Shown here: in pieces, positions 49,094 to 57,613 of the stretch
Layout: each line of letters begins with the position of its first letter
Position numbering within the stretch: the stretch's first letter is position 1
Assembly (NCBI GenBank): GCA_934511365.1
Contig: CAKSWC010000002.1
Span: 62,001 to 126,000 of the forward strand
Reading direction: 5' to 3'
DNA length: 64,000 nt
Source of the DNA: an uncultured Eubacteriales bacterium
GTDB lineage: Bacteria; Bacillota; Clostridia; Oscillospirales; Acutalibacteraceae
Program-made: the position numbers and the translations under genes
The notes under the pieces: model-generated
The model's database searches: none
The model's input: only the letters and a program-made list of their open reading frames with translations
What the model was told of the DNA's origin: nothing

Positions 49094-49209
49094 GCTTATT
49101 GTTATAAATTACACCCTTTGGGGTATAAAAATTATTTTATTGTTAAGAATTGCACCCTAAAGGGTATAAAAATATTATTATGTGCAATCAATAAGCCCTA
49201 TCGGGTATA
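49069..49209. promoter_or_regulatory. Array of four HipB-type operators at exact 41-bp spacing
   Basis: Four 18-bp sites with the core ACCCTNNNGGGTATA occur at 49069-49086 (perfect palindrome TATACCCTTTAGGGTATA), 49110-49127, 49151-49168 and 49192-49209. Corresponding bases are exactly 41 bp apart each time, and the gaps also share AT-rich sequence such as TATTGTTA, so the array is a degenerate 41-bp tandem repeat. Confidence 0.8.
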
Positions 49210-49306
49210 GATGTCACAGAAAATTAAGCTCTTTAACTTATTATTGTATACTCTTTTTTATTTTTATTCCCACACACTGAAGTTTGCGCAAAAACGTCTG
49301 TTACCC

Positions 49307-49334
49307 TTGACATTTCCGGAAAGAACGGTATAAT
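49307..49334 (+). promoter_or_regulatory. Predicted promoter of the abrB-ABC operon
   Basis: TTGACA (49307-49312), a 16-bp spacer and TATAAT (49329-49334). Two direct copies of AAGTTATAC follow between the -10 box and AGGAGG and could be binding sites for the AbrB-type protein. Confidence 0.8.
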
Positions 49335-49370
49335 AAGTTATACAAGTTATACTTTTAGGAGGAGTTTGAT

Positions 49371-49601
49371 ATGTCAGACAAAACACCAAAAGGAAAATTC
49401 CTCAGCACCGTAAAGGTTGGAGAAAAAGGGCAGATCGTTATTCCAAAGCCGGCACGCGATATGTTTTCAATCAAGCCGGGAGACACGGTTCTGCTTCTTG
49501 CCGATGAGGACAGAGGAATTGCCATTGTTTCAAACGATGTATACATGAATTTTGCCGAGGCGATCTTTGCCGCGCAGGACAGAAAGGATGACGAAACTTG
49601 A
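49371..49601 (+). CDS. AbrB/SpoVT-family transcription regulator
   Basis: This 76-residue protein is a swapped-hairpin AbrB domain: VKVGEKGQIVIPKPARDMFSIKPGDTVLLLADEDRG, followed by a short helical tail. It forms dimers that bind DNA. AGGAGG lies before ATG 49371. It overlaps the ABC ATPase gene by 4 bp (TTGA), so it is coupled to the transporter and probably regulates it. Such regulators beside ABC-2 transporters are common in Clostridia. Confidence 0.92.
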   Translation: MSDKTPKGKFLSTVKVGEKGQIVIPKPARDMFSIKPGDTVLLLADEDRGIAIVSNDVYMNFAEAIFAAQDRKDDET

Positions 49602-50329
49602 ACTCCATTGAGCTGAAAGAGCTTTCAAAACAGTTCAAAAACCGCGCCGCGGTCGATAAGCTCACGCTTTCCGTTGAGGAGGGAACGGTTTTCGGCCTCC
49701 TTGGCCAGAACGGCGCCGGAAAAACAACAACGATTAAAATGCTCTGCGGTCTGCTCTCCCCGTCCTCGGGCGACGCTTTTGTTGAGGGACTCAGCGTCCG
49801 CTCAAAGCCGCAGGAGGTCAAAAAGCTTGTTGCCGTTTCTCCGCAGGAAACCGCCGTTGCAAAAAAGCTGACCGTTTTTGAAAACCTTGAGTTTATCGCC
49901 GAGGTTTACGGTGCCGACAGCAAAACGGCAAAAAGTCAGGCGCTTGAAATGCTTGAACGCTTTTCCCTTTCCGACCGCGCAAAGGACAAAGCAAAGTCGC
50001 TTTCCGGCGGAATAGCGCGCAAGCTTTCCATTGCAATGGCGCTGATTACAAAGCCTAAGGTTCTTTTCCTTGATGAGCCTACTCTCGGCCTTGACGTCCG
50101 CGCACGCCGCGAACTGTGGCGCGTTATTGAGGAGCTGAAAGGAAAAATGACCGTTGTTCTCACAACTCATTACCTTGAGGAGGCCGAGGCGCTCTGCGGA
50201 AAAATTGCAATCATGAGCGCCGGTGTTCTGCGTGCATACGGAACGGCGGAGGATATCATTAAACAAAGCGGCGCCGGAAGTTTTGAGGACGCATTTTTGT
50301 TCTTTACCGATAAGGAGGATGAAAAATGA
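49598..50329 (+). CDS. ABC-2 type transporter ATP-binding protein
   Basis: This 243-residue ATPase has Walker A GQNGAGKT (about 37-44), the signature LSGGIARKLS, Walker B VLFLDEPT and the H-loop LTTHYLEEAE, the pattern of the CcmA/DrrA-type ATPases. The signature reads LSGGI rather than LSGGQ. The start is TTG 49598, overlapping the regulator stop. The permease starts at its stop (ATGA). The cargo could be a drug, antibiotic or polysaccharide; unknown. Confidence 0.94.
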   Translation: MNSIELKELSKQFKNRAAVDKLTLSVEEGTVFGLLGQNGAGKTTTIKMLCGLLSPSSGDAFVEGLSVRSKPQEVKKLVAVSPQETAVAKKLTVFENLEFIAEVYGADSKTAKSQALEMLERFSLSDRAKDKAKSLSGGIARKLSIAMALITKPKVLFLDEPTLGLDVRARRELWRVIEELKGKMTVVLTTHYLEEAEALCGKIAIMSAGVLRAYGTAEDIIKQSGAGSFEDAFLFFTDKEDEK

Positions 50330-51057
50330 GAGCTTTAACCTTTTCAAAGCGGAATTTGAAAGAAATTCTGCGCGACCCGCTTTCCCTGATTTTCGGCATC
50401 GGCTTTCCCGTTGTGCTGATGACGGCAATGCACTTCCTTTCAAAAAGCATTGAGGGAATGCCGAACACATTTTCAATCTCCGCCTTTACACCGGGAATGG
50501 TTGTTTTCGGCCTCTCCTTTTTGTCAATTTTTCTCGGCATACTCATCTCCGGAGACAGGGAAACGGCGTTCCTCTCCCGGCTTTTTGCCTCTCCGCTGAC
50601 TGCACCGGACTTCCTTTTCGGCTATAGTCTCCCCTGCGTTGCGGTCGGACTGATTCAAAGCGCGGTGAGCTTCGCCTTTGCGTGTTTCATCGGCTTTGAC
50701 GCGGGCATAAAGCTTCTTTTGTGCGTCTTTGCAATCGCTGCGGACTCGCTTTTATACATAAGCCTCGGCGTCCTCAGCGGAACGCTGTTCACTCAAAAAA
50801 CAATGAGCGCTTTCAACACAATCATTGTCAACCTTTCCGCGTGGCTTTCCGGAACATGGTTCAGCCTTGACATGATTAAAGGAGGCTTCAAAAAGGTCTG
50901 CGAGGTTCTTCCGTTTTTCCACGCGGTTGAGGCGGTGAAAAACACCCTTTCCGGAGACACAAAAGCCGTTCTTTTGAATCTTTCCGTTGTTCTTCTCTAT
51001 AGCGCCGCAATTTTCCTCGCCGCCGGTCTGCTGTTCAAAAGGAAGATGAAGAACTGA
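50326..51057 (+). CDS. ABC-2 type transporter permease
   Basis: This 243-residue protein has six hydrophobic segments (about 18-38, 55-78, 100-125, 132-155, 165-185 and 220-240), the layout of ABC-2 permeases of the DrrB type. It contains the family-typical LFASPLTAPDFLFGYSLP between helices 2 and 3. It overlaps the ATPase gene by 4 bp and ends the operon. The substrate is unknown. Confidence 0.92.
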   Translation: MRALTFSKRNLKEILRDPLSLIFGIGFPVVLMTAMHFLSKSIEGMPNTFSISAFTPGMVVFGLSFLSIFLGILISGDRETAFLSRLFASPLTAPDFLFGYSLPCVAVGLIQSAVSFAFACFIGFDAGIKLLLCVFAIAADSLLYISLGVLSGTLFTQKTMSAFNTIIVNLSAWLSGTWFSLDMIKGGFKKVCEVLPFFHAVEAVKNTLSGDTKAVLLNLSVVLLYSAAIFLAAGLLFKRKMKN

Positions 51058-51112
51058 GTTTACACCGGAAAATTCAATAAAAATTCCGTTTCCCGAATGT
51101 TGATTCTGTACA

Positions 51113-51140
51113 TTGACATTCGGTTCCTTTTTGGTATAAT
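51113..51140 (+). promoter_or_regulatory. Predicted promoter of the GH5 gene
   Basis: TTGACA (51113-51118), a 16-bp spacer and TATAAT (51135-51140) lie 52 bp before the start codon. Confidence 0.85.
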
Positions 51141-51191
51141 ATACATATAAATTCGGGATACCGTTCACGATACTGAAAAGGAGACAAAACA

Positions 51192-52481
51192 ATGAAAATG
51201 TTTTTCAAAAAATCCCTTTCCCTTTTTCTTGCCGTTTTGATGGTTTTTTCGGTCGGTTCGTTTGCCCTCGCCGAGGACGCCGCACCGGAAAATGGCAATG
51301 ACTCGGCCGCATTCACCGCCGAGGATTTCCTCACAACAAAGGGCATGAAGGTCTATAACCAAAAGGGCGAGGAAGTGAAGCTCAAGGGCGTCAACCTTGG
51401 CTCATGGCTCATTTGGGAGGACTGGCTCACCCCGTATGACGGCGTTGAAAAGAACAAAGACGGCGTTACCGACCATATGCAGGTTGTTGATAAGCTCACC
51501 GAGCGTTTCGGCGTTCAAAAGGCATATGAGCTTATGAACACCTATATGGACAACTGGATTACCGAATATGACCTTGACCAGATTAAAGCGCTCGGCTTTA
51601 ACTCCGTCCGCGTTCCGTTCTGGTATCGCAACTTCTACTATGACGACAACGGAACAAAAATCCTTGACAAGGACGGAAACTGGGATTTTTCTCGCCTTGA
51701 CTGGGTTGTTGAGGAATGCTCAAAAAGAGGAATTTACGTTGTTCTTGATATGCACGGCGCAGTCGGCTATCAAAGCGACGCACCCCACAACGGAAAGCTT
51801 GACAGCTGCCATCTTTATGACAAAACCGAACAGGGCGAAAAATACCGCAAGCTGACCGCGGAGCTTTGGACCGCGATTGCAGAACGCTTCAGAGGCAACC
51901 CCGCCGTTGCAATGTATGACCTGCTCAACGAGCCCGGCTGCGAGGTTGAAAAGCCCGGCATCACAAGAAGAATCAACAACGAAAAAATGTATTCCATCCT
52001 TTATGACGCAGTCCGTGCCGTTGACCCGGAGCATATCATCACTCTTGAATGCATCTGGACGGCCGCTGCTCTCCCCCACGCATGGGTAAAAGGCTGGAAG
52101 AATGTTGTCTATCAGGTTCACTTCTATCAGAACTCAGACTTCATCTTCACCGCTTTCTGCGTTCTCACAAGGATTTATCACTTTGGAACGCCGCTCATGA
52201 TGGGCGAGTTTTATCCGCTCAAGAAAACAACCTGGAAGAACTGCTTCAAAACGCTCAACAAGCTTGACTTCGGTTGGTTCCTCTGGACATACAAAGCCGC
52301 AAACCACGGAATGTGGAACTCAGACTGGTGCCTTTTTGGAATGAAGGACGGCTTTGAGCGCGCCAATGTCAGCGAGGATTCATATGAGGAAATTGCACGC
52401 AAATGGGGCGAATGCCTCAGAACCTGTGACTACTTCCAAAACACCGGCCACTATGAAAAGAATGTTAAAGATTTTCTTTGA
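51192..52481 (+). CDS. Secreted glycoside hydrolase family 5 enzyme
   Basis: This 429-residue protein has a signal peptide (1-27) and a TIM-barrel GH5 domain. Visible features are LKGVNLGSWLIWEDWL, GFNSVRVPFWYRNF, VVLDMHGAVG, the acid/base glutamate in LLNEPG (Glu247) and the nucleophile in MMGEF (Glu339). The opening resembles exo-beta-1,3-glucanase-like subfamilies, but substrate choice within GH5 is broad. There is no binding module or anchor, so it is probably released or loosely wall-bound. AAGGAG precedes ATG 51192, and it has its own promoter and terminator. Confidence 0.92.
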   Translation: MKMFFKKSLSLFLAVLMVFSVGSFALAEDAAPENGNDSAAFTAEDFLTTKGMKVYNQKGEEVKLKGVNLGSWLIWEDWLTPYDGVEKNKDGVTDHMQVVDKLTERFGVQKAYELMNTYMDNWITEYDLDQIKALGFNSVRVPFWYRNFYYDDNGTKILDKDGNWDFSRLDWVVEECSKRGIYVVLDMHGAVGYQSDAPHNGKLDSCHLYDKTEQGEKYRKLTAELWTAIAERFRGNPAVAMYDLLNEPGCEVEKPGITRRINNEKMYSILYDAVRAVDPEHIITLECIWTAAALPHAWVKGWKNVVYQVHFYQNSDFIFTAFCVLTRIYHFGTPLMMGEFYPLKKTTWKNCFKTLNKLDFGWFLWTYKAANHGMWNSDWCLFGMKDGFERANVSEDSYEEIARKWGECLRTCDYFQNTGHYEKNVKDFL

Positions 52482-52496
52482 TATCTTTAAAAACTC

Positions 52497-52530
52497 GGAG
52501 CTGCCGCAAATGCGGCAGCTCCTTTATTTT
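52497..52530. terminator. Terminator between GH5 and the methyltransferase gene
   Basis: GGAGCTGCCGCA and TGCGGCAGCTCC form a 12-bp stem with a 2-nt gap, followed by TTTATTTT on the plus strand. It also lies just past the methyltransferase stop on the minus strand. Confidence 0.85.
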
Positions 52531-52534
52531 GCTT

Positions 52535-53761
52535 TCAGACAACCTGAAAGATATAGAATTTGAGATAATCCGTTTCCGGAACAGACCAGAGTATCGGGTG
52601 GTCGGGCGACTGCTGTCTTGCTTCAATCTGACGCAGAGACACGCCGGCGTCCAAGGCGGCCGAACGCAGCATCTTCCTGAAAAGCTCGTCCGTCATGAAA
52701 TGGGAACAGGAGCAGGTTGCAAGATATCCGCCGCGCGGAAGAAGCTTCATCGCCTTCATGTTGATTTCCTTATATCCGCGCTCGGCGTTTTTCACCGAGG
52801 CGCTGCTTTTTGTGAATGCCGGCGGGTCAAGAATGATGTAATCATAAGGGCTGTTCTTTTCTTCATAAAGCTTTGTGAGCAAATCAAAAACATTTGCGCA
52901 TTCAAAAGAAACGTTCTCAAGCCCGTTGAGCTTTGCGTTCTCCCGCGTCATTTCAACGGCGTCCTTTGAAATGTCAACCGCCGTAACACTTTTTGCGCCC
53001 ATCTTTGCGCAGTTGAACGCAAACGCGCCGGTATGAGTGAAGCAATCAAGCACGGTTTTTCCCTTTGCAATTTTTCCGGCGGCAAGGCGGTTATATTTTT
53101 GGTCAAGGAAAAAGCCGGTCTTTTGGCCGTTTATGTAATCAACATTATATTTAATGCCGTTTTCTGTGATAACCGTTTTTCCGGAGAGGTCGCGGCGCAG
53201 CGAGCCGCAGGAGAAAAAGCCCTTGTTTTCTTCCATTCCCTCTTTTTCTCTGATTGCAACATCGTTGCGTTCATAGACGGCGCTGATTTTTTCGCCCATA
53301 TCGGAAAGCACCTTGACCATGAGCGGAAAGAGCAACCCCTTGCGCTTTTCAATTCCGAGGGAGAGCGTCTGGGTAACAAGGATATCGCCGAAGCGGTCAA
53401 CGGTGAGGCCGGGGAAGGAGTCTGCCTCGCCGAAAACAAGGCGGCAGCAGTCAAAGTCTGCGCCCATAACCGTTTTTCGGTATTCAAAGCAATAACGCAG
53501 TCGGCGTTCAAAGAACGCAGCGTCAAATTTATCGTTCGCGTTTTTGGAAAGAATGCGAACACGGATTTTTGAGTTACCGTTGAAAAAACCGGTTCCGAGG
53601 AAACGGCCCTTCTTGCTCACAACATCAACAAGCTCGCCGTCAACCGCGTTTCCGATAATTTCTTCAACCTCATCGCCGTAGACCCAGACATGGCCGTTTT
53701 TGAGGGTTCTTTCCGCCTTTTCACTGACAATGGCAATGGGATAGTTTCTTTCTGACTTCAT
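52535..53761 (-). CDS. Class I SAM-dependent rRNA methyltransferase (RlmI/YwbD-like)
   Basis: This 408-residue protein has an N-terminal PUA domain (about 8-80: HVWVYGDEVEEI, RFLGTGFFN), a linker domain, and a Rossmann methyltransferase domain with VLDCFTHTGAFAFNCAKMGAKSVTAVD and the catalytic DPPAF motif. It ends with CSCSHFM, as in RlmI. RlmI makes 5-methylcytidine in 23S rRNA; Firmicute homologues are less studied. It is a single gene, and a repeat-rich region lies upstream. Confidence 0.92.
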   Translation of the reverse strand: MKSERNYPIAIVSEKAERTLKNGHVWVYGDEVEEIIGNAVDGELVDVVSKKGRFLGTGFFNGNSKIRVRILSKNANDKFDAAFFERRLRYCFEYRKTVMGADFDCCRLVFGEADSFPGLTVDRFGDILVTQTLSLGIEKRKGLLFPLMVKVLSDMGEKISAVYERNDVAIREKEGMEENKGFFSCGSLRRDLSGKTVITENGIKYNVDYINGQKTGFFLDQKYNRLAAGKIAKGKTVLDCFTHTGAFAFNCAKMGAKSVTAVDISKDAVEMTRENAKLNGLENVSFECANVFDLLTKLYEEKNSPYDYIILDPPAFTKSSASVKNAERGYKEINMKAMKLLPRGGYLATCSCSHFMTDELFRKMLRSAALDAGVSLRQIEARQQSPDHPILWSVPETDYLKFYIFQVV

Positions 53762-54193
53762 TTTTTACTTCTCCTCAACAGATATCTATTATTTATTATC
53801 TATTATCCAAATAAAAGGCTGAGTTCATGGGGCAACACCGGCCTCCCTCTGCGAGGGAGGTGGCAAAAATCTCTGATTTTTGTCGGAGGGAGAGAGGAAA
53901 TTAAGCAAAGTTTTTATTGTTTTTCTCCCTCAGTCTGCTGCGCTGACAGCTCCCTCCGGAGGGAGCCGAGGCTTATTTTAATGCTCTGAAAATGGCAAAG
54001 CAGCGGGAGCCTCACGAGACTCTCCTGCTAAGCCGAGATTTGTTCCAACGTACGTTTCCTGCCATATTGAATGAACAGTCACAGCCTCAACTGTCATTAT
54101 ACCACAAACCTCCCTCCCCTGTCATCAGTTTTTTTAATACTTGACATATTCGCAAAAAACTGTATAATTGTTTCAACGCAGGGAGCTGATACC
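53762..54193. repeat. Repeat-rich intergenic region
   Basis: These 432 bp start with an AT-rich tract (TATCTATTATTTATTATC type). At about 53836-53975 there is a palindromic element: CCTCCCTCTGCGAGGGAGG, GGCAAAAATCTCTGATTTTT, CTCCCTC...CTGACAG and CTCCCTCCGGAGGGAG, with ends that are inverse of each other. I recall very similar sequences scattered through gut Firmicute genomes. Another hairpin (AGCGGGAG/CTCCTGCT) is at 54002-54029. The promoter of the cyclophilin gene is at 54141-54168. Confidence 0.65.
54141..54168 (+). promoter_or_regulatory. Predicted promoter of the cyclophilin gene
   Basis: TTGACA (54141-54146), a 16-bp spacer and TATAAT (54163-54168) lie 26 bp before the start codon. 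Confidence 0.85.
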
Positions 54194-54841
54194 ATGTTAT
54201 GCACAGCAAAAAAAGCGCTTGCACTTTTCCTTTGCACGGCAGCGCTGATTTTTTCCTTTTGCGCCTGTTCAAATGACGGCGCGGACAAAAATAAAACCAA
54301 ACCAAAAGCGGAAATCACCAAGGAGGCTTCTTCAATGGAACATTCAAAAGTTAAATTCACAATGGAAAAGGGCGGAGAGTTCATTATTGAGCTTTATCCC
54401 GAATATGCACCGGAAACGGTTGAAAACTTTCTCTCGCTCGTCAATGACGGCTTTTATGACGGCGTGATTTTTCACAGGGTCGTCAAGGGCTTCATGGCTC
54501 AGGGCGGAGACCCGACCGGAACAGGTACGGGCGGAAGCGGGAGGAAAATCAGGGGCGAATTTTCTTCAAACGGCTTTGACCAAAACACGCTTTCCCACAC
54601 AAGGGGCGTGATTTCAATGGCTCGTTCATATGACAAAGACTCAGCCTCAAGCCAGTTTTTCATCTGCTACAGCGACGGCTGTGCCGCTCTTGACGGCGAC
54701 TATGCCGCATTCGGAAAGGTCACCGAAGGGATGGACGTTGTTGACGCTTTTTGCAACGGCGAAATGGCTTATAACTCAATGGGAGAAAAGGCCTCTCCGG
54801 TTGAGCCGATACGCATTGCCTCCGCCGTTGTTGTCAAATGA
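54194..54841 (+). CDS. Peptidyl-prolyl isomerase lipoprotein (cyclophilin type)
   Basis: This 215-residue protein has a lipoprotein signal ending FSFCAC (cysteine near residue 24), a short lysine-rich linker and a cyclophilin domain (about 50-215) with FHRVVKGFMAQGGDPTGTG and ISMARSYDKDSASSQFFICYSD. It should act outside the membrane on exported proteins. I chose ATG 54194, behind GGGAG and downstream of a clear promoter; a longer frame would begin upstream of that promoter. It overlaps the next gene as ATGA. Confidence 0.94.
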   Translation: MLCTAKKALALFLCTAALIFSFCACSNDGADKNKTKPKAEITKEASSMEHSKVKFTMEKGGEFIIELYPEYAPETVENFLSLVNDGFYDGVIFHRVVKGFMAQGGDPTGTGTGGSGRKIRGEFSSNGFDQNTLSHTRGVISMARSYDKDSASSQFFICYSDGCAALDGDYAAFGKVTEGMDVVDAFCNGEMAYNSMGEKASPVEPIRIASAVVVK

Positions 54842-55272
54842 GCCGGATGGAAAAAAAGACGTATGAATTTGCGGTTTCCGCGTGCCTTTGCGGCTTTCCC
54901 TGCCGCTATGACGGAAAAAGCAAGCCGGACGAAAAAATTAAAGCGCTTTATGAAAGCGGAAAGGCTCTTCCCGTCTGTCCGGAAAAGCTCGGCGGACTGA
55001 CAACGCCGCGCACCCCGTGTGAAATTATCGGCGGAAAAATTATCTCATCCGACGGCGAGGACAGGACGAAGGAATATCTCCTTGGCTCAAGGAAAGTTCT
55101 TGAGCTTTGCCAAAAGCACGGCATTAAAAAAGCAATACTCAAGCAAAACAGCCCCTCCTGCGGCTCAAGCCATATTTATGACGGAACATTTTCCGGAACG
55201 CTTATCCCCGGCGAGGGCTGCACAACGGCTCTTCTGCGCCAAAACGGCATTGAGGTTATTGGTGAAAAATAA
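54838..55272 (+). CDS. DUF523 family protein
   Basis: This 144-residue protein has the DUF523 core: VSACLCGFPCRYDGKSKPD, VCPEKLGGLTTPRTPCEI and AILKQNSPSCGSS. The conserved cysteines could bind an iron-sulphur cluster; the family includes TudS, a thiouracil desulfidase with a [4Fe-4S] cluster, so a role in thio-base salvage is possible. It overlaps the cyclophilin gene by 4 bp and is followed by a terminator. Confidence 0.9.
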   Translation: MSRMEKKTYEFAVSACLCGFPCRYDGKSKPDEKIKALYESGKALPVCPEKLGGLTTPRTPCEIIGGKIISSDGEDRTKEYLLGSRKVLELCQKHGIKKAILKQNSPSCGSSHIYDGTFSGTLIPGEGCTTALLRQNGIEVIGEK

Positions 55273-55276
55273 TATA

Positions 55277-55306
55277 AAGGCAGTCCGCATGGGCTGCCTT
55301 TTTTCT
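55277..55306 (+). terminator. Rho-independent terminator
   Basis: AAGGCAG pairs with CTGCCTT around CC-GCAT-GG, followed by TTTTCTTT. It ends the cyclophilin-DUF523 transcript. Confidence 0.85.
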
Positions 55307-55319
55307 TTGAAAGTATTCG

Positions 55320-56246
55320 TTAAATGTTCGTCTCATCAATAATATACATCGGCCGGTTTTTGACCTCGGTGTATATTCTTGCGAGATATTCGCCGATAAT
55401 TCCGAGACAGACAAGGATAAGACCGCCAACAATGCATATGAGCGCATAGGTGAGCATCAGAGCAACACTTCCGCCGAAAACGAAAAACCGAACCACAAAA
55501 ACAAGACCGAAAACAATTCCGAACGCAAAAATCAAAGCTCCGAGCCAGAAGGAAAGCTTCAGCGGCGCGTTGGAAAAGCCCAGAATTCCGTCCATGGCAT
55601 ATTTGAAAAGCTTAACGATGTTCCACTTTGTTTCGCCTGCGGCGCGTTCGCGGTTCTCGTGTGCGAACCACTTTGTGTTGAAACCGACAAAGCTGAAAAT
55701 TCCTTTTGTGAATCTGTTATGCTCCGACATTGAAAGGATTGAAAGAACAACCTTGCGCTTCATGATTCTGAAATCCTGCGCACCGGGGTCAATTTCAACC
55801 TCGGTCAATTTGTTTGCAACCTTATAAAACGCACCGGAAAGGAAGCTTTTGAGCCCGTTTTCACCCTTGCGGTCGCTGCGCTTTGCGGCGGCAACGTCAA
55901 AGCCCTCCTCGGTAACAGCTTTGACCATCTCCGGGATAAGAGACGGGCTGTGCTGCAAATCCGCGTCAAGAATTCCAACATAGTCGGCGCTGCTGTTTTT
56001 GAGCCCGGCGAGCATTGCGCTCTCCTTTCCAAAGTTGCGCGAAAAGGAGATGTACTTGACATGGCTGTCCTTTTTTGCAAAAGCTTTGATAATTTCAAGC
56101 GTGTTATCGCGGCTTCCGTCATTGACAAAGATAAAAGAATAATCAAGCTCCTCAAGCGACTGCATAACGGGCGTGACTTCATTATAGAACAATTCAAGAA
56201 CCGCGCCTTCGTTAAAGCACGGAACGATCATTTCAATTCTTTTCAT
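55320..56246 (-). CDS. Glycosyltransferase family 2, polyprenyl-phosphate type
   Basis: This 308-residue protein has a GT-A domain (MIVPCFNEGAVLELFYNEV, FVNDGSRDNTLEII, GILDADLQHSP) and two C-terminal membrane helices (about 230-255 and 265-290). This is the GtrB/DPM1-like plan: transfer of a sugar from a nucleotide to undecaprenyl phosphate for wall or teichoic-acid decoration. ATG 56246 is preceded by AGGA. No flippase or acceptor gene is adjacent, so the sugar and its destination are unknown. Confidence 0.92.
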   Translation of the reverse strand: MKRIEMIVPCFNEGAVLELFYNEVTPVMQSLEELDYSFIFVNDGSRDNTLEIIKAFAKKDSHVKYISFSRNFGKESAMLAGLKNSSADYVGILDADLQHSPSLIPEMVKAVTEEGFDVAAAKRSDRKGENGLKSFLSGAFYKVANKLTEVEIDPGAQDFRIMKRKVVLSILSMSEHNRFTKGIFSFVGFNTKWFAHENRERAAGETKWNIVKLFKYAMDGILGFSNAPLKLSFWLGALIFAFGIVFGLVFVVRFFVFGGSVALMLTYALICIVGGLILVCLGIIGEYLARIYTEVKNRPMYIIDETNI

Positions 56247-56408
56247 TTTTCCTGCTACCGGTCTTTCAAAAAGGCCGCCTTTCCAGTTGAAATATGAAGA
56301 TATTATATTACGTTTTACGGTTTTTTTCAACTTTTATTCAAAAAAATGCTGAACCGAAAGGAAAAATGTGATATAATTTTTCTTGAAAATCTGACTATGG
56401 AGGACAGT

Positions 56409-57449
56409 ATGGATCTTGTTATCGAAATTTCGCGGTACATTCTGCCGTTTCTTACTCTCCTGATTCTTATAAAATGTATGCTCACCTTGCTCCTTGGCCA
56501 TCCGAAAGAAAAAACCTACGGCTATATCATTGACACCGCGGACGGAGAGCGCTATGAGCTCAATATGTGGGAAACCTCAATCGGCCGCAGCAATTCCTGC
56601 GATATCGTTATCGGCTATGACACCGTCTCGCGTTTTCAGGCGGTTATAAGCCGCCGCATTGACGGCTGGTATATCTATGACCTGCTTTCAAAATCCGGAA
56701 TCCTTGTCAACGGGGAAAAGATTGAAAAAAAGGCAATGATCTCCGGCGGAGACAAGCTGACTTTCGGCAATGCCGTTTTCAGCTTTCAAATTGCGGACGA
56801 CCCCGTCTCCCTTGTTGGAAAAAGGAAAAAGCGCAAGGGCAAAAAAGCTCCCTCTCCGGCACTTTTCCGCCGTGAAAAACCGGACTATGACGATTATGAC
56901 TTTCCTCCGGAAAAGCCCTCGCCTGCGTCCCGGCCGGACATTCAAGGCACTCCGAGCAAAACCGGAACCGAAGCCGTTATTTACTATGACGATGAGCACC
57001 GGCCGCAGCTTCATTTTGAAAAGAAGAACGGCAGCATCTTCACTCAGATGCCGTCTGAAAAGGAAAACTCCGGCAATGTATATTCAAACAGGATCGACCG
57101 GAATTTTGAAGGTCAGCAGGTTGTTTCAACACCGAACAGTTCATCTCCGGAGCGCAGCTACACCTACTCGCGCCCGACCCTTTTCAACCGCGATACGGGC
57201 GAAAAATTCGTCCTTTCCGGAAACCGCGTGACCATTGGGCGTTCGCGCTCATGCGACATCTGTCTCAATTCTCCGACCGTTTCAAGGAAGCACGCGCAGC
57301 TCATTTTGTATGAGGACGGCTGGGCGATTGATGATTGCGGCTCCACCGCCGGAACCTATCTTTCCGGTGAGCGGGTCACAACGCCTCAGCTCCTTTTCAA
57401 CGGTGACGTTATTGCCCTCGGCGATGAGAGGCTATACTTTTCCAGATAG
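56409..57449 (+). CDS. Membrane protein with two FHA domains
   Basis: This 346-residue protein begins with a membrane helix (about 8-29). An FHA domain follows (about 48-128: IGRSNSCDIVI, SRFQAVISRR), then a charged proline-rich linker and a second FHA domain (about 255-345: IGRSRSCDICLNSPTVSRKHAQL, GTYLSGERV). FHA domains bind phosphothreonine, so a Ser/Thr kinase partner is expected but is not in the window. GGAGGA precedes ATG 56409. It is followed by FtsW/RodA and PBP genes, which suggests phosphorylation-linked control of wall synthesis. Confidence 0.9.
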   Translation: MDLVIEISRYILPFLTLLILIKCMLTLLLGHPKEKTYGYIIDTADGERYELNMWETSIGRSNSCDIVIGYDTVSRFQAVISRRIDGWYIYDLLSKSGILVNGEKIEKKAMISGGDKLTFGNAVFSFQIADDPVSLVGKRKKRKGKKAPSPALFRREKPDYDDYDFPPEKPSPASRPDIQGTPSKTGTEAVIYYDDEHRPQLHFEKKNGSIFTQMPSEKENSGNVYSNRIDRNFEGQQVVSTPNSSSPERSYTYSRPTLFNRDTGEKFVLSGNRVTIGRSRSCDICLNSPTVSRKHAQLILYEDGWAIDDCGSTAGTYLSGERVTTPQLLFNGDVIALGDERLYFSR

Positions 57450-57613
57450 TAGGTTTTAGATGCTAAACGATAGATTTTGCAGAGCATAAAAATAAACCTC
57501 GGCATTGTAGGGGGCGGAGCTCGTAACCGCCCGGGAAACCTCAATAATTTAGATAAGAGATAATAGATATTTTTTCAAAGACCAAAATCCAATTTTTCTT
57601 GGAAGTGATTTGA
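57450..57613. repeat. Intergenic repeats between the FHA and FtsW genes
   Basis: This gap holds a GGGCGG/CCGCCC hairpin (57512-57517 with 57527-57532), the word GCAGAGCAT seen again near 61935, and an AT-rich tract (AGATAATAGATATTTTTTCAA) also found at 61840 and 62420. These are dispersed repeats of the genome rather than a gene. Confidence 0.5.
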
